A DNA stretch of 64,000 nt from Lachnospiraceae bacterium (GCA_017938485.1 JAGBBM010000127.1:34257-98256), one strand, 5' to 3'. Numbered from the stretch's first letter, positions 1-8,722 are shown. Made by a program: numbers and translations. Notes: generated by a model from the sequence alone, not told the origin.

Positions 1-22
1 AGATATAGTAGCATAATTACTC

Positions 23-1207
23 CTATTTTACCATAAACAATTGTCTTATTACACTATTTAAACTGTAACCATAGGACATTCGTTCAATATTTTCAGCGGC
101 ATAAATAAAAACCTCATCAATAATATTGCCCTCGTAACTATACTCAACAACCCCTACTATATCCCCTTCGTATATAGGTGCTTCCAAATCACTATACACA
201 ACAACATTTTTTTCTATATTTTCAATATTACCATTTATAATATAAATGTTCTTTGTACTGTCACACTTATAATCTATGCTCTTTTTGACCCCTAACTTAA
301 CAGGAATATCTATCTTACTTTCTAAAACATTATTATCTGTAAATGTTTCGCACACAGAAAAACCGTAATCCAAAAGCATAGCCGCCTCAGAATTTCTAAT
401 TTCCTTTGTTTCTGCTCCCATAATTACAGCAATAAGCTCAACTCCTTCTCTTTCAGCCGTTGCAGACATACAATATTTTGCTTGGGATGTATAACCTGTT
501 TTTAATCCAGTTGCCCCATTGTATTGTCGTAAAAATTTATTTGTATTGGCAAGATCAAATCTAGATTCCCCTCTACTTGTCTTGTGAATTATATAATCCA
601 TCCAGGTAGTTGCATATTCCTTTATCTCCGGATGGTTCACAATAAGTTCCCTGGACATAATTCCTATGTCTCTTGCACAAGTGTAGTGCTCCTCTGCTTC
701 AAGACCGCAAGCATTTTTAAAAGAGGTATTATTCATTCCTAGTTCCTTTGCTCTTTCATTCATACGTTCAACAAATAAAGCTTCACTACCTGATATATGT
801 TCAGCCATAGCAACAGCTGCATCATTTCCCGAGGCGATTTCAATGCATTTAATCATATCTTTTACAGTTTGTTGCTCTCCCGCTTCAAAAAAGCACTGAG
901 AACCTCCCATGGAGGCCGCATGCTCAGTTACTGTAACAACATCATCAAGACTAAGATTTCCTGTCTCTATTTCTTCAAATATGATAAGTAAAGTCATTAT
1001 TTTTGTTACCGACGCGGGACGAAGTTTCTCATCCGCATTTTTTTCATATATTACTTTTCCACTTTTTGCCTCCATTAAAATAGCTGACTTGGCTGTTATC
1101 CCCAAATCGGGGTACGTTTCTTCTGTTGCCAAAGCAGTTAATACATTTGATAATATAATGTTTAGAGCAAGTATAATTGTCATAAAAAAAGCTATAATTT
1201 TCTTCAA
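23..1207 (-). CDS. Serine-type D-alanyl-D-alanine carboxypeptidase (penicillin-binding protein, DacF/DacB type)
   Basis: Exported low-molecular-weight PBP that trims the terminal D-Ala from peptidoglycan pentapeptide side chains outside the membrane. A hydrophobic N-terminal signal segment (about residues 3-27) precedes the S11 peptidase domain. The three active-site motifs are visible: SVTK at 66-69, SGN at 126-128 and KTG at 236-238. A C-terminal beta-rich PBP5_C-like part follows, ending in a weakly amphipathic tail that may contact the membrane. The start is a TTG preceded by AGGTG. The gene diverges from aroF. A second paralogue lies at 5743-6915, so the two may divide vegetative and sporulation roles; which is which cannot be decided from sequence. 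Confidence 0.93.
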   Translation of the reverse strand: MKKIIAFFMTIILALNIILSNVLTALATEETYPDLGITAKSAILMEAKSGKVIYEKNADEKLRPASVTKIMTLLIIFEEIETGNLSLDDVVTVTEHAASMGGSQCFFEAGEQQTVKDMIKCIEIASGNDAAVAMAEHISGSEALFVERMNERAKELGMNNTSFKNACGLEAEEHYTCARDIGIMSRELIVNHPEIKEYATTWMDYIIHKTSRGESRFDLANTNKFLRQYNGATGLKTGYTSQAKYCMSATAEREGVELIAVIMGAETKEIRNSEAAMLLDYGFSVCETFTDNNVLESKIDIPVKLGVKKSIDYKCDSTKNIYIINGNIENIEKNVVVYSDLEAPIYEGDIVGVVEYSYEGNIIDEVFIYAAENIERMSYGYSLNSVIRQLFMVK

Positions 1208-1278
1208 AAAAGCACCTCAAAATATGTATTAATACATTATACTTATAATAAAAAAATAATATGATATAAATATTTCTA

Positions 1279-1307
1279 TTGACTTTTTCGCTTTACACTG
1301 TTAAACT
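1279..1307 (+). promoter_or_regulatory. Probable sigma-A promoter of aroF with overlapping dyad
   Basis: TTGACT at 1279-1284 is followed 17 nt later by TAAACT (1302-1307), upstream of the aroF ribosome site AAGGAGG. The -10 region lies inside an imperfect dyad, TTTACA...TGTAAA, at about 1292-1312, which could be an operator. The -10 is weak, so this is a moderate call. Confidence 0.5.
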
Positions 1308-1342
1308 GTAAAGCAATTCAGTAAACAAGGAGGCATAATACA

Positions 1343-2371
1343 ATGAGTATTAATCTAGTTAAGAAATTACCTACTGAGGAGGAATTAAAAGCACTTATAC
1401 CTTTAAGCGATGAACTTCGTGCTATTAAGGTGGCTAGGGATGAAGAGATAAAGAAAGTCTTTTCAGGTGAATCTGACAAATTTATTTTTGTAATCGGACC
1501 ATGTTCTGCTGACAGTGAAGAGCCAGTTATGGACTATATACATAGATTAAAAGATGTTCAGGATATGGTTAAGGATAAAATCATTATTATTCCTCGTATA
1601 TATACAGGAAAGCCAAGAACTACAGGTGCAGGATACAAAGGTATGGTACATCAGCCAGACCCAAACAAAAAAACTGATATGGCTGAAGGACTTATAGCTA
1701 TACGTAAGCTTCACCTTCGTGCTATTGCAGAAACTGGCATGGCTGCTGCTGATGAGATGCTCTACGCAGAAAACACTCATTATGTAGATGACCTTATCGC
1801 ATACCATGCGGTAGGTGCAAGAAGTGTTGAGGACCAGATGCATCGTCTTACTGCCAGCGGTATCGATGTACCAGTCGGTATGAAAAATCCAACAAGCGGT
1901 GACTTTACAGTTATGATGAACTCCTGCCTTGCTGGCCAGACAAGCCACATATTTATGTACAAAGGATATCAGGCAGAAACATCCGGCAACCCATATACAC
2001 ACTGTATACTTCGCGGTGGTCTGGACAAATACGGAAAGTCTGTGTCAAACTACCACTATGATGACTTAGTTCGTCTTGTTGAAACCTACAGCCAGTTTGA
2101 TATTAAAAATCCTGCCTGCATAGTGGACGCAAATCACAATAATTCAGGTAAAAAATGGGCTGAACAGCCAAGAATCGTCAAAGAGGTACTTCACTCTTGT
2201 CGTCATAACGATGACATCAAAAAACTCGTTAAGGGAGTTATGGTAGAAAGCTACATTGAAGATGGAAATCAGTCAATAGGCGATGGAATCTACGGAAAAT
2301 CAATTACCGACCCATGTCTTGGTTGGGATAAAACCAAAAAGCTTATCCTTGATGTGGCAGAACTGCTCTAA
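1343..2371 (+). CDS. aroF: 3-deoxy-7-phosphoheptulonate synthase (DAHP synthase, class I)
   Basis: First enzyme of the shikimate pathway: condenses phosphoenolpyruvate and erythrose 4-phosphate to DAHP in the cytoplasm. At 342 aa it matches the class I AroF/G/H family. Hallmarks are IGPCSAD near residue 51, PRIYTGKPRTTG (about 85-96), GARSVEDQMHR (about 158-168) and the metal-binding DANHNNSGK (about 263-271). ATG is preceded by a strong AAGGAGG. asnB follows after 38 nt on the same strand, so the two are probably cotranscribed. Other shikimate genes (aroE-aroK fusion, aroC) occur in this window but are not linked to it. The allosteric type (Phe, Tyr or Trp sensitive) is not readable by eye; the aroF symbol is used generically. 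Confidence 0.95.
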   Translation: MSINLVKKLPTEEELKALIPLSDELRAIKVARDEEIKKVFSGESDKFIFVIGPCSADSEEPVMDYIHRLKDVQDMVKDKIIIIPRIYTGKPRTTGAGYKGMVHQPDPNKKTDMAEGLIAIRKLHLRAIAETGMAAADEMLYAENTHYVDDLIAYHAVGARSVEDQMHRLTASGIDVPVGMKNPTSGDFTVMMNSCLAGQTSHIFMYKGYQAETSGNPYTHCILRGGLDKYGKSVSNYHYDDLVRLVETYSQFDIKNPACIVDANHNNSGKKWAEQPRIVKEVLHSCRHNDDIKKLVKGVMVESYIEDGNQSIGDGIYGKSITDPCLGWDKTKKLILDVAELL

Positions 2372-2409
2372 TTTGCATATAATAACAAAAATATGTTTAT
2401 GAGGATAAT

Positions 2410-4254
2410 ATGTGCGGTATTGCAGGCTTCTACAATCCCAAAGATAATTATTCTGAAAATCCAAAAAAGAATTTTTCAATTCTAAAAAAGATGATTAATT
2501 CTATGAAAATGAGGGGTCCAGATGGTGAGGGCTACTCCATAATAAACTCATGCTGCCTTGCCCATACCAGGTTATCTATAATTGATCTTGATATGGGCAA
2601 GCAGCCTTTTTGTATTAATTATCATGAAAATAGCTATCACATTGTATACAATGGAGAAATCTACAACCACCCTGAATTAAAAAAAGAACTTATATCCTTG
2701 GGATATGATTTTTATACAAATTCAGATACAGAAGTTATAGGTTACGCCTTTATTCATTGGGGGCCAGGCTTTGTTAAACATCTAAATGGTATATTTGCTA
2801 TTGGAATATATGACGAAAAATACAACTTACTATATCTCTTCCGAGATCACTTCGGAATTAAACCACTCTTTTATAAACAACTAGAAAGCACTGTAGTATT
2901 CGCATCTAGAATAGACACTCTTTTTGAATATCCTAATATTAAACCAACTATTAATATGAATAGCCTAAACGAAATATTTACCATAGGACCAGCAAAAACC
3001 TATGGCAATGGTGTATTCGCAAATATAAATGAAGTCTTACCCGGTGAATATATTGTATTTGCACCAGATTATATCCACAGAGAAAAATACTATAAAATCG
3101 AGAGTATTCCTCACAGTGATTCCTACGAGGAAACTATAGAAAAAACCAGCTGGCTTGTGGAGGACAGCGTAAGAATGCAGATGATATCCCACGTGCCAAT
3201 ATGTACATTTTTATCTGGAGGAATTGATTCTTCCCTAGTATCTGCTATATGCGCCAAGTATCTCGATGAAGATACAAAGCTTGCAACCTACTCTTTTGAC
3301 TATGAAGATAACGAAATTCACTTTAAATCAAATAGCTTTCAACCATCCCAGGATAGACCCTATGTGGACATTATGAAAAAGCATATTGGCTCAAATCATA
3401 TCTATCTTACATGCAAATACGAAACCTTGGCAGATTTACTTGAAGAATCCGTGGATTCAAGATGCCTTCCTACTATGGCTGATGTAGACTCTTCTCTTCT
3501 TTTCTTTTGTAGTGAGGTCTCAAAAAATCATAAGGTGGCATTAACTGGGGAATGTGCTGATGAAATATTTGGTGGTTATCCTTGGTTTCACAGGGAAGAT
3601 ATGCTTAATTCAAATACTTTTCCATGGATGAGTGATATAAGCTTTAGAAAATCCCTGCTTAATCCAGAGTTTGCCGCTTCTCTTCAAATGGAAAAATATG
3701 TGGCAAACGCCTACAATAAAACCATATCCGAGGTGGATATTATTCCTGAAGAATCTGAGATTGAAACAAATAGAAGACGTATCTCCTACTTAAACATCAG
3801 ATGGTTTATGCAAACCTTACTAGATAGAATGGATAGAACCTCCATGCACAGTGGTTTGGAGGCCAGAGTTCCTTTTGCGGACAGAAGGATTGTGGATTAT
3901 GTGTATAATGTTCCTTGGCATATGAAATCAGAAAATGGAATACCTAAAAGTTTGCTTAGAAAAGCCTCAACAAAATTTTTGCCAGAGGAAATATTAAACA
4001 GACCTAAGAATCCTTATCCTAAAACTTATCATCCAAAATATGAAGAAATACTTGTAAAAAGGCTAAAAGAGGTAATAAACGATACCTCCTCCCCTATTAG
4101 AAGTTATCTTAATCTACCTGCAGTCAACTTATTTCTTAATCAGCCTAAAGAATATGGCAAACCTTGGTACGGTCAGCTAATGGCAGGACCACAGATGGTT
4201 GCCTATCTACTACAAATCAACTATTGGATGAAAAAGTATTCCTTATCAGTATAA
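2410..4254 (+). CDS. asnB: Asparagine synthase (glutamine-hydrolysing)
   Basis: Makes asparagine from aspartate, glutamine and ATP. The chain starts Met-Cys-Gly, so Cys2 becomes the N-terminal nucleophile of the class II glutaminase domain (about 1-210). The synthetase domain carries the PP-loop SGGIDSS at about 269-275 and a conserved GECADEIFGGYPW segment near 380-392. The 614-residue length is normal for AsnB. The ribosome site is GAGG, 6-8 nt ahead of ATG. It lies 38 nt after aroF on the same strand and is followed by a strong terminator, so aroF-asnB looks like a two-gene transcript. Confidence 0.95.
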   Translation: MCGIAGFYNPKDNYSENPKKNFSILKKMINSMKMRGPDGEGYSIINSCCLAHTRLSIIDLDMGKQPFCINYHENSYHIVYNGEIYNHPELKKELISLGYDFYTNSDTEVIGYAFIHWGPGFVKHLNGIFAIGIYDEKYNLLYLFRDHFGIKPLFYKQLESTVVFASRIDTLFEYPNIKPTINMNSLNEIFTIGPAKTYGNGVFANINEVLPGEYIVFAPDYIHREKYYKIESIPHSDSYEETIEKTSWLVEDSVRMQMISHVPICTFLSGGIDSSLVSAICAKYLDEDTKLATYSFDYEDNEIHFKSNSFQPSQDRPYVDIMKKHIGSNHIYLTCKYETLADLLEESVDSRCLPTMADVDSSLLFFCSEVSKNHKVALTGECADEIFGGYPWFHREDMLNSNTFPWMSDISFRKSLLNPEFAASLQMEKYVANAYNKTISEVDIIPEESEIETNRRRISYLNIRWFMQTLLDRMDRTSMHSGLEARVPFADRRIVDYVYNVPWHMKSENGIPKSLLRKASTKFLPEEILNRPKNPYPKTYHPKYEEILVKRLKEVINDTSSPIRSYLNLPAVNLFLNQPKEYGKPWYGQLMAGPQMVAYLLQINYWMKKYSLSV

Positions 4255-4259
4255 AAATA

Positions 4260-4295
4260 GGTGCTAGTACAGACTTCCTGTATTAGCACCTTTAT
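4260..4295 (+). terminator. Intrinsic terminator after asnB
   Basis: A 13-bp near-perfect stem (GGTGCTAGTACAG at 4260-4272 with CTGTATTAGCACC at 4278-4290), a 5-nt loop and a following TTTATT tract. It lies between convergent asnB and dpaB. A-rich sequence on the other side could allow it to work in both directions. Confidence 0.88.
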
Positions 4296-4298
4296 TAC

Positions 4299-4877
4299 TT
4301 ATACAATCACTGGCTGAATCTGTATTCCTTCCATTGCCATTATGATTGTCTCTCTGATTTTATCCACATCCGCCACCATAGAATTTGGCTTAGATTTATA
4401 GTTATCCTGACCAAATGGAACAAAATATATATTCTTCATAACCATAAGTCTACCTATATTCTGGAAATTAATTCCCAGCGCATCGTTTGTAGATATAGAA
4501 ATTATAAGAGGCCTGTTGTTTCTCATATGTGCCTTGGCTGCCATAAGAACAGGTCCGTCTGTTATTCCGTTAACTAACTTTGCAGCGGTGTTTCCAGTAC
4601 AAGGAGCTATAACCATAACATCAAGCATTCCGGATGGACCAATAGGCTCTGCCTGTTGTATGGAGCTTATGCCCTTTTCTCCGGTTATATCTCTAACTTT
4701 TTCCACAAACTCCTCTGCCTTAGCAAATCTGGTATCAAATGTGTATGCATTGTTTGAAAAAATAGGTATAACTCTAGCACCTTCATCTACAAGAACTTTT
4801 ATTTGAGGAAGAATTTTATCAAAAGTACAAAATGAACCGGTTATAGCAAAACCTATATTGCACCCTGATAACTTCAT
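4299..4877 (-). CDS. dpaB: Dipicolinate synthase subunit B
   Basis: Flavoprotein-like subunit of dipicolinate synthase (SpoVFB), which with DpaA converts dihydroxytetrahydrodipicolinate to dipicolinic acid for the spore core. The 192-residue protein has the flavoprotein fold signature: an N-terminal GFAITGSFCTF strand-loop and PCTGNTAAKLVNGITDGPVLMAAKAH in the middle, close to DpaB of Bacillus. It starts 34 nt after dpaA ends, so the two form one operon. In Bacillus the pair is made in the mother cell under sigma-K; a sigma-K-like element lies upstream of dpaA here. Confidence 0.93.
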   Translation of the reverse strand: MKLSGCNIGFAITGSFCTFDKILPQIKVLVDEGARVIPIFSNNAYTFDTRFAKAEEFVEKVRDITGEKGISSIQQAEPIGPSGMLDVMVIAPCTGNTAAKLVNGITDGPVLMAAKAHMRNNRPLIISISTNDALGINFQNIGRLMVMKNIYFVPFGQDNYKSKPNSMVADVDKIRETIIMAMEGIQIQPVIV

Positions 4878-4911
4878 ACTATATGCCTTTCAAATTTGCT
4901 GGTAAGTAGTG

Positions 4912-5685
4912 TTAAATTGAATTCAAATCATATATGATGGCATCAGCAATAATCTCCCCTGCTTCCTTTGGATATACTTTCCCCGGTATACCAAGAGAAA
5001 GTCTGGCTAATATATTTTTTTCTTTACAATAGGAAAAATCTGTTCCCCCAGGACTTGATGCAATATCTAATATAACATTTGAAGAAGAAGCGGATTGTAA
5101 CATATGACCGTCAAGAACTAGGGCTGGAACTGTATTAAATATAAAATCGAATTCACCAAGGTCAATATATTCGTCCTTCATATTAAGGAATCCGTATCCA
5201 GTGGCCTCAATATCTGACTTTAATTCCTTACGTCTAACCAAAACAGATATGTTATTTGTAAGTGCTTTTAACTGGCTAGCAATTGCTTTTCCGCAGAAAC
5301 CATATCCCACAACTAAACACTTAGTGTTTTGATTGATATTTTTTATACCTTCCGCTTCTTTTATAATTCCTTTAGCCGTTAAATTTGCATTCTTAAAGGT
5401 AACATTATCCCATTTTAGATAATCCTTAACATCTATACCCCTATTTTCACACTCACATATAAATGCCTTTGAAACTGCACCACCATATACACTTTGACCT
5501 GTAACAAGAAAAGGCAATACTTCTCTTACGGCTACATCTCCCACTGGAGGAGGAAGCACTACAATAGACGTTTCAGTGCAGTTTTTTATATCTCTATATA
5601 CATCGTACCCTATGTCATAAAATTTTTGAGCCATATAATCCATGCGTTGGTCTGTTCCAAGAACACATATATTACTATAATTCAA
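4912..5685 (-). CDS. dpaA: Dipicolinate synthase subunit A
   Basis: Putative oxidoreductase subunit of dipicolinate synthase (SpoVFA), mother-cell enzyme of spore dipicolinate production. A Rossmann motif, VVGYGFCGKAIASQL, lies near residues 127-141, and NTVPALVLDGHML and DIASSPGGTDF follow, as in DpaA. The open frame runs to a TTG at 5694, but that codon abuts the AAGGGAG ribosome site (5695-5701) with no spacing. The TTG at 5685 has 9 nt of spacing and is preferred; no ATG is suitably placed. The gene is first in the dpaA-dpaB pair. Presence of dpaAB implies that this organism uses the SpoVF route to dipicolinate. Confidence 0.92.
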   Translation of the reverse strand: MNYSNICVLGTDQRMDYMAQKFYDIGYDVYRDIKNCTETSIVVLPPPVGDVAVREVLPFLVTGQSVYGGAVSKAFICECENRGIDVKDYLKWDNVTFKNANLTAKGIIKEAEGIKNINQNTKCLVVGYGFCGKAIASQLKALTNNISVLVRRKELKSDIEATGYGFLNMKDEYIDLGEFDFIFNTVPALVLDGHMLQSASSSNVILDIASSPGGTDFSYCKEKNILARLSLGIPGKVYPKEAGEIIADAIIYDLNSI

Positions 5686-5710
5686 CTTAAACAACTCCCT
5701 TACGATACTC

Positions 5711-5736
5711 TATTATATGCATAAAATCACAAATGT
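5711..5736 (-). promoter_or_regulatory. Candidate sigma-K promoter of dpaA-dpaB
   Basis: On the minus strand, CATATAATA (5711-5719) matches the sigma-K -10 form CATAnnnTA, and an AC dinucleotide lies 15 nt upstream (5735-5736), close to the AC/-35 rule. The inferred start point would give a very short leader before the AAGGGAG ribosome site. This is a short degenerate motif, but the context, a mother-cell gene pair, supports it. Confidence 0.45.
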
Positions 5737-5742
5737 TTAAAC

Positions 5743-6915
5743 TTACAAAAGGAAGGATTTTAATGTAGTTTTAAAATAGTACCAAAAATCAACCTTATCT
5801 ATATCTTCCGCCGAATATATATTAATGGATGCAAAATGTTCTCCATTTATAATTATATTTAAATTTCCTACCATACTATCTTTTTTTACCGGTGCCGCCA
5901 CACAGTCTGGAAGATTTAATTCAAAGGTCACCACATCACTTTCAGATAGAATCAGTCCTAGTTCTGAGCTAATATATAGGTCAAGATAATCATTTTCTAC
6001 ACCGTCAATAACTGGAATTGAATTTATCGAGTAGGTTTTATCGACTATAACCTCATAATTATAATTATCCATACCATAATTAAACAATTTTTTTGTATCT
6101 GACCACTTGTAGGTTTTGTTATTGGGCCAGCCACATCCAAGCAAAGCCACTATGTAGGTTTTTCCATTCCTCTCCAATGCAGCTACATAACAATATCCTG
6201 CATCAGCCGTAAAACCCGTTTTACCAGCTATAACCCCATCCATCATATCTAAAAATGCATTCTTGTTGCGAATATTATGATTACGTTTGCCCTCATAATC
6301 ACTAAAGCTATGATTTCTTGTCTGAGAAATTCTTATAAAATCCTCCTTTGCAGGTGAATCCATTATGCAATATTTCATAATAAGAGCAAGCTCCACTGCA
6401 GTGGTAGAATGGGTGCCTGTCTCATCAGATGCATCTAATCCATTTGGTGTAATAAAATATGTAGAAGAAAGTCCTATCTCCCTTGCTTTTTTATTCATCA
6501 TATTGGCAAAGCCTTCTATGTCCCCTCCAATATGCTCAGCCACAGCCACAGCTGAATCATTATGACTCTCCATAATCAAGGAATAAAGCAAATCCTCCAA
6601 CAGATACTGCTCACCCGCCTTAATGTTTAGCTGCACATCTGGCATCTTAGCTGCATAATCGCTTACCGTAACCAAATCATCCAGATTACCGTATTCAAGA
6701 GCAAGTATCAAGGTCATAATCTTTGTTGTACTAGCCATTGCCCTAACTTCATAACCATTTTTTTCATACAAAACTCTTCCCGAATCCCCATCTATAAGCG
6801 CAGCTGATATGGAATAAAGTTCTGAATCAGTTATTTGGGCAGCACTTACCACCTTACAAAATCCAGAAAAAAACAATATATAAAAAGCTAGGAAAACACT
6901 TATGATTTTTTTCAT
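5743..6915 (-). CDS. Serine-type D-alanyl-D-alanine carboxypeptidase, second copy
   Basis: Paralogue of the 23-1207 protein, with an N-terminal signal peptide (about 1-26) and S11 peptidase domain. Catalytic motifs are STTK at 62-65, SHN at 117-119 and KTG near 233. It removes terminal D-Ala from stem peptides, which lowers cross-linking. It lies directly upstream of dpaA on the same strand with a gap of about 50-60 nt. This hints at, but does not prove, a sporulation (cortex) role like DacB or DacF of Bacillus. ATG follows GGGAG. The C-terminal tail is hydrophobic or amphipathic, as expected for membrane attachment. Confidence 0.92.
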   Translation of the reverse strand: MKKIISVFLAFYILFFSGFCKVVSAAQITDSELYSISAALIDGDSGRVLYEKNGYEVRAMASTTKIMTLILALEYGNLDDLVTVSDYAAKMPDVQLNIKAGEQYLLEDLLYSLIMESHNDSAVAVAEHIGGDIEGFANMMNKKAREIGLSSTYFITPNGLDASDETGTHSTTAVELALIMKYCIMDSPAKEDFIRISQTRNHSFSDYEGKRNHNIRNKNAFLDMMDGVIAGKTGFTADAGYCYVAALERNGKTYIVALLGCGWPNNKTYKWSDTKKLFNYGMDNYNYEVIVDKTYSINSIPVIDGVENDYLDLYISSELGLILSESDVVTFELNLPDCVAAPVKKDSMVGNLNIIINGEHFASINIYSAEDIDKVDFWYYFKTTLKSFLL

Positions 6916-6980
6916 AAATCACTCCCAAAAAAGATATACAATATAATATATTTTTTATTTGTGAAATATAGACTTGCCAA

Positions 6981-7009
6981 TTGAAATAATCGACTTTTTA
7001 CTGTATAAT
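6981..7009 (+). promoter_or_regulatory. Sigma-A promoter of the HD-GYP gene
   Basis: TTGAAA (6981-6986), 17-nt spacer, perfect TATAAT (7004-7009), 30 nt ahead of the ATG. Confidence 0.75.
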
Positions 7010-7039
7010 ATTTCTATCTAAATTTAAAGGACGAAACAT

Positions 7040-8122
7040 ATGAGCACTAAATTTACATCTGAGTTAAAAGAAGGTATGGTCACCCTTGAGGATACTTATT
7101 CCACCAAGGGTCAGATGATTTTGCCCAAAAATACAATAATTACAAGAAGCATAATTACAAAGCTTATTGCTAATTCTGTTCTTATGGTAGAAGTTGAAGA
7201 CGAACTTGTATCTGTTGAAACAGATATAGATCCTATGTCCAACTTTACCATTGACGAGGAAGCTATTGTCAATACTGTAGAGTACAAGAAGTTCAAACGA
7301 CGTTATGATAAAAATATAGATGTTATGTCAGAACACCTAAACGATATAGTACATAAAAATGCTCCAATTGAAGTGGACACTATGTTGAATAACGCTCTAA
7401 ACATAATTGATGCAACAGATTCACCACTTAGCATTTTTACTATGCTTTCCACATTGAAGAATTACGATGACAGCACATTTAATCACTCTCTCAATGTAGC
7501 TCTTATCTGCAATATCTTCGGAAAATGGTTAGAACTTCCAGAGGAGGAAGTAAAGGTTCTTACCTCCTGCGGATTATTTCACGATATAGGAAAATTGCTT
7601 ATACCTGACCACATTATCAAAAAGCCTGGTAAACTTACTGATGAGGAATTTAAGATTGTAAAAACTCATTCACGCAAGGGTTATGAACTTTTAAAAGCCA
7701 GAAATGCGGACATTCGTATACAGTACGCTGCTCTTATGCATCATGAAAAATGTGATGGTTCAGGATATCCTTTGGGTCTTACGGAAGATAGAATTGATAA
7801 ATTCGCTCAAATTGTCACTATTGCTGATATTTACGAAGCTATGACAGCTAAAAGAGTTTACAGAGAACCGCTTAGTCCATTTACAGTTATTCATAATTTC
7901 GAAGAAAATGGACTCAAAAAATATAACCCTAAGTTCTTACTTACTTTCCTTGAGCGCGTTGTAAACAGCTACATAAACTGCAAAGTAAAGCTTAGTAATG
8001 GTGAGGAAGGGGACATTGTCTACATCAACAAAGTCAGCCTTTCAAAACCCCTCATAAAAACAAAAGATTCTTTCATAGATTTATCCAAAGAATATACCGT
8101 ATCCATTGAGAGTATATTATAA
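7040..8122 (+). CDS. HD-GYP domain phosphodiesterase
   Basis: Probable cyclic di-GMP phosphodiesterase. The 360-residue protein has an N-terminal region of about 130 residues of the kind found in front of many HD-GYP domains (no receiver or PAS motif seen). An HD-GYP domain at about 140-310 follows, with HDIGK near residue 181, HHEKCDGSGYP near 233-243 and DIYEAMTAKRVYR near 264-276, so the metal ligands and the GYP signature are intact. A short C-terminal beta-rich tail ends the chain. It is monocistronic, with its own promoter, and converges on scpB. Its stop codon abuts the giant inverted repeat. A link to motility or biofilm switching is inferred from the family. Confidence 0.92.
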   Translation: MSTKFTSELKEGMVTLEDTYSTKGQMILPKNTIITRSIITKLIANSVLMVEVEDELVSVETDIDPMSNFTIDEEAIVNTVEYKKFKRRYDKNIDVMSEHLNDIVHKNAPIEVDTMLNNALNIIDATDSPLSIFTMLSTLKNYDDSTFNHSLNVALICNIFGKWLELPEEEVKVLTSCGLFHDIGKLLIPDHIIKKPGKLTDEEFKIVKTHSRKGYELLKARNADIRIQYAALMHHEKCDGSGYPLGLTEDRIDKFAQIVTIADIYEAMTAKRVYREPLSPFTVIHNFEENGLKKYNPKFLLTFLERVVNSYINCKVKLSNGEEGDIVYINKVSLSKPLIKTKDSFIDLSKEYTVSIESIL

Positions 8123-8124
8123 AC

Positions 8125-8719
8125 GGGCTTTTCAAAAATCTTTTTTATATTCCCTAATACATAGGGTGGATAATCTGGTATTATAATGTCTGGTTAAGAG
8201 ATTTTGGAAATATCTATTATTTTGTGGGTCAGGTTTTTGATTAGCACCCCACAGTATAAACTCATGTAAGGACTGGAATATATAGCATCCAGAGGTTTTT
8301 ATTTGTCCTTTAAGAAATTTATAGAAATATCAATAAATAATGGGCTCGGGATGAAACACCTTGAGTTGCAACTGTTTGAGTAATGAGAATAAGAAATGGC
8401 GTAGAATTTGATAAGTATTTTTACTTAATCATAATTCTACGCCATTTCTTATCTGATTACGAGTTTTGCAACTCAAGGGTCGTATTAAAACATCCCGAGC
8501 CCTATTTATTAGATATTTCAAAAATTTCTTAACAAGACAAATAAAAATCTCTGGATGCTTATATTCCTAGTCCGTACATTCAGACAAATACTTTAGGGGT
8601 GCATTTACCTGACCCACTGCAATAATGATATTTGCACAAAATCATCTTAAAGGACATTATAATACCAGATTATCCATCCTATGTACTATGGAATATATAT
8701 AAAGATTTGGGGAAAGCCC
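8125..8719. repeat. Giant imperfect inverted repeat (about 595 nt foldback), function unknown
   Basis: The interval between the stop codons of the HD-GYP gene and scpB is almost entirely one foldback. The left arm (8125-8417) and right arm (8422-8719) are largely complementary along their length, with small mismatches and internal loops. Exact paired blocks include 8125-8131 with 8713-8719 (GGGCTTT), 8167-8190 with 8653-8676 (24 bp), 8342-8353 with 8491-8502 (12 bp), 8359-8370 with 8467-8478 (12 bp) and 8391-8408 with 8433-8450 (18 bp). The tip is AAGTA-TTTT-TACTT. No coding frame of substance lies inside. It could be a foldback or MITE-like element, or the template of a very large hairpin RNA; I cannot name a family. 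The base of the right arm is followed by a T-tract and could also end transcription of the HD-GYP gene. Confidence 0.9.
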
Positions 8720-8722
8720 TTT

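Noticed and set aside
1547-2002. Long minus-strand frame inside aroF
   Set aside because: Antisense to a clear DAHP synthase gene; composition typical of a shadow frame.
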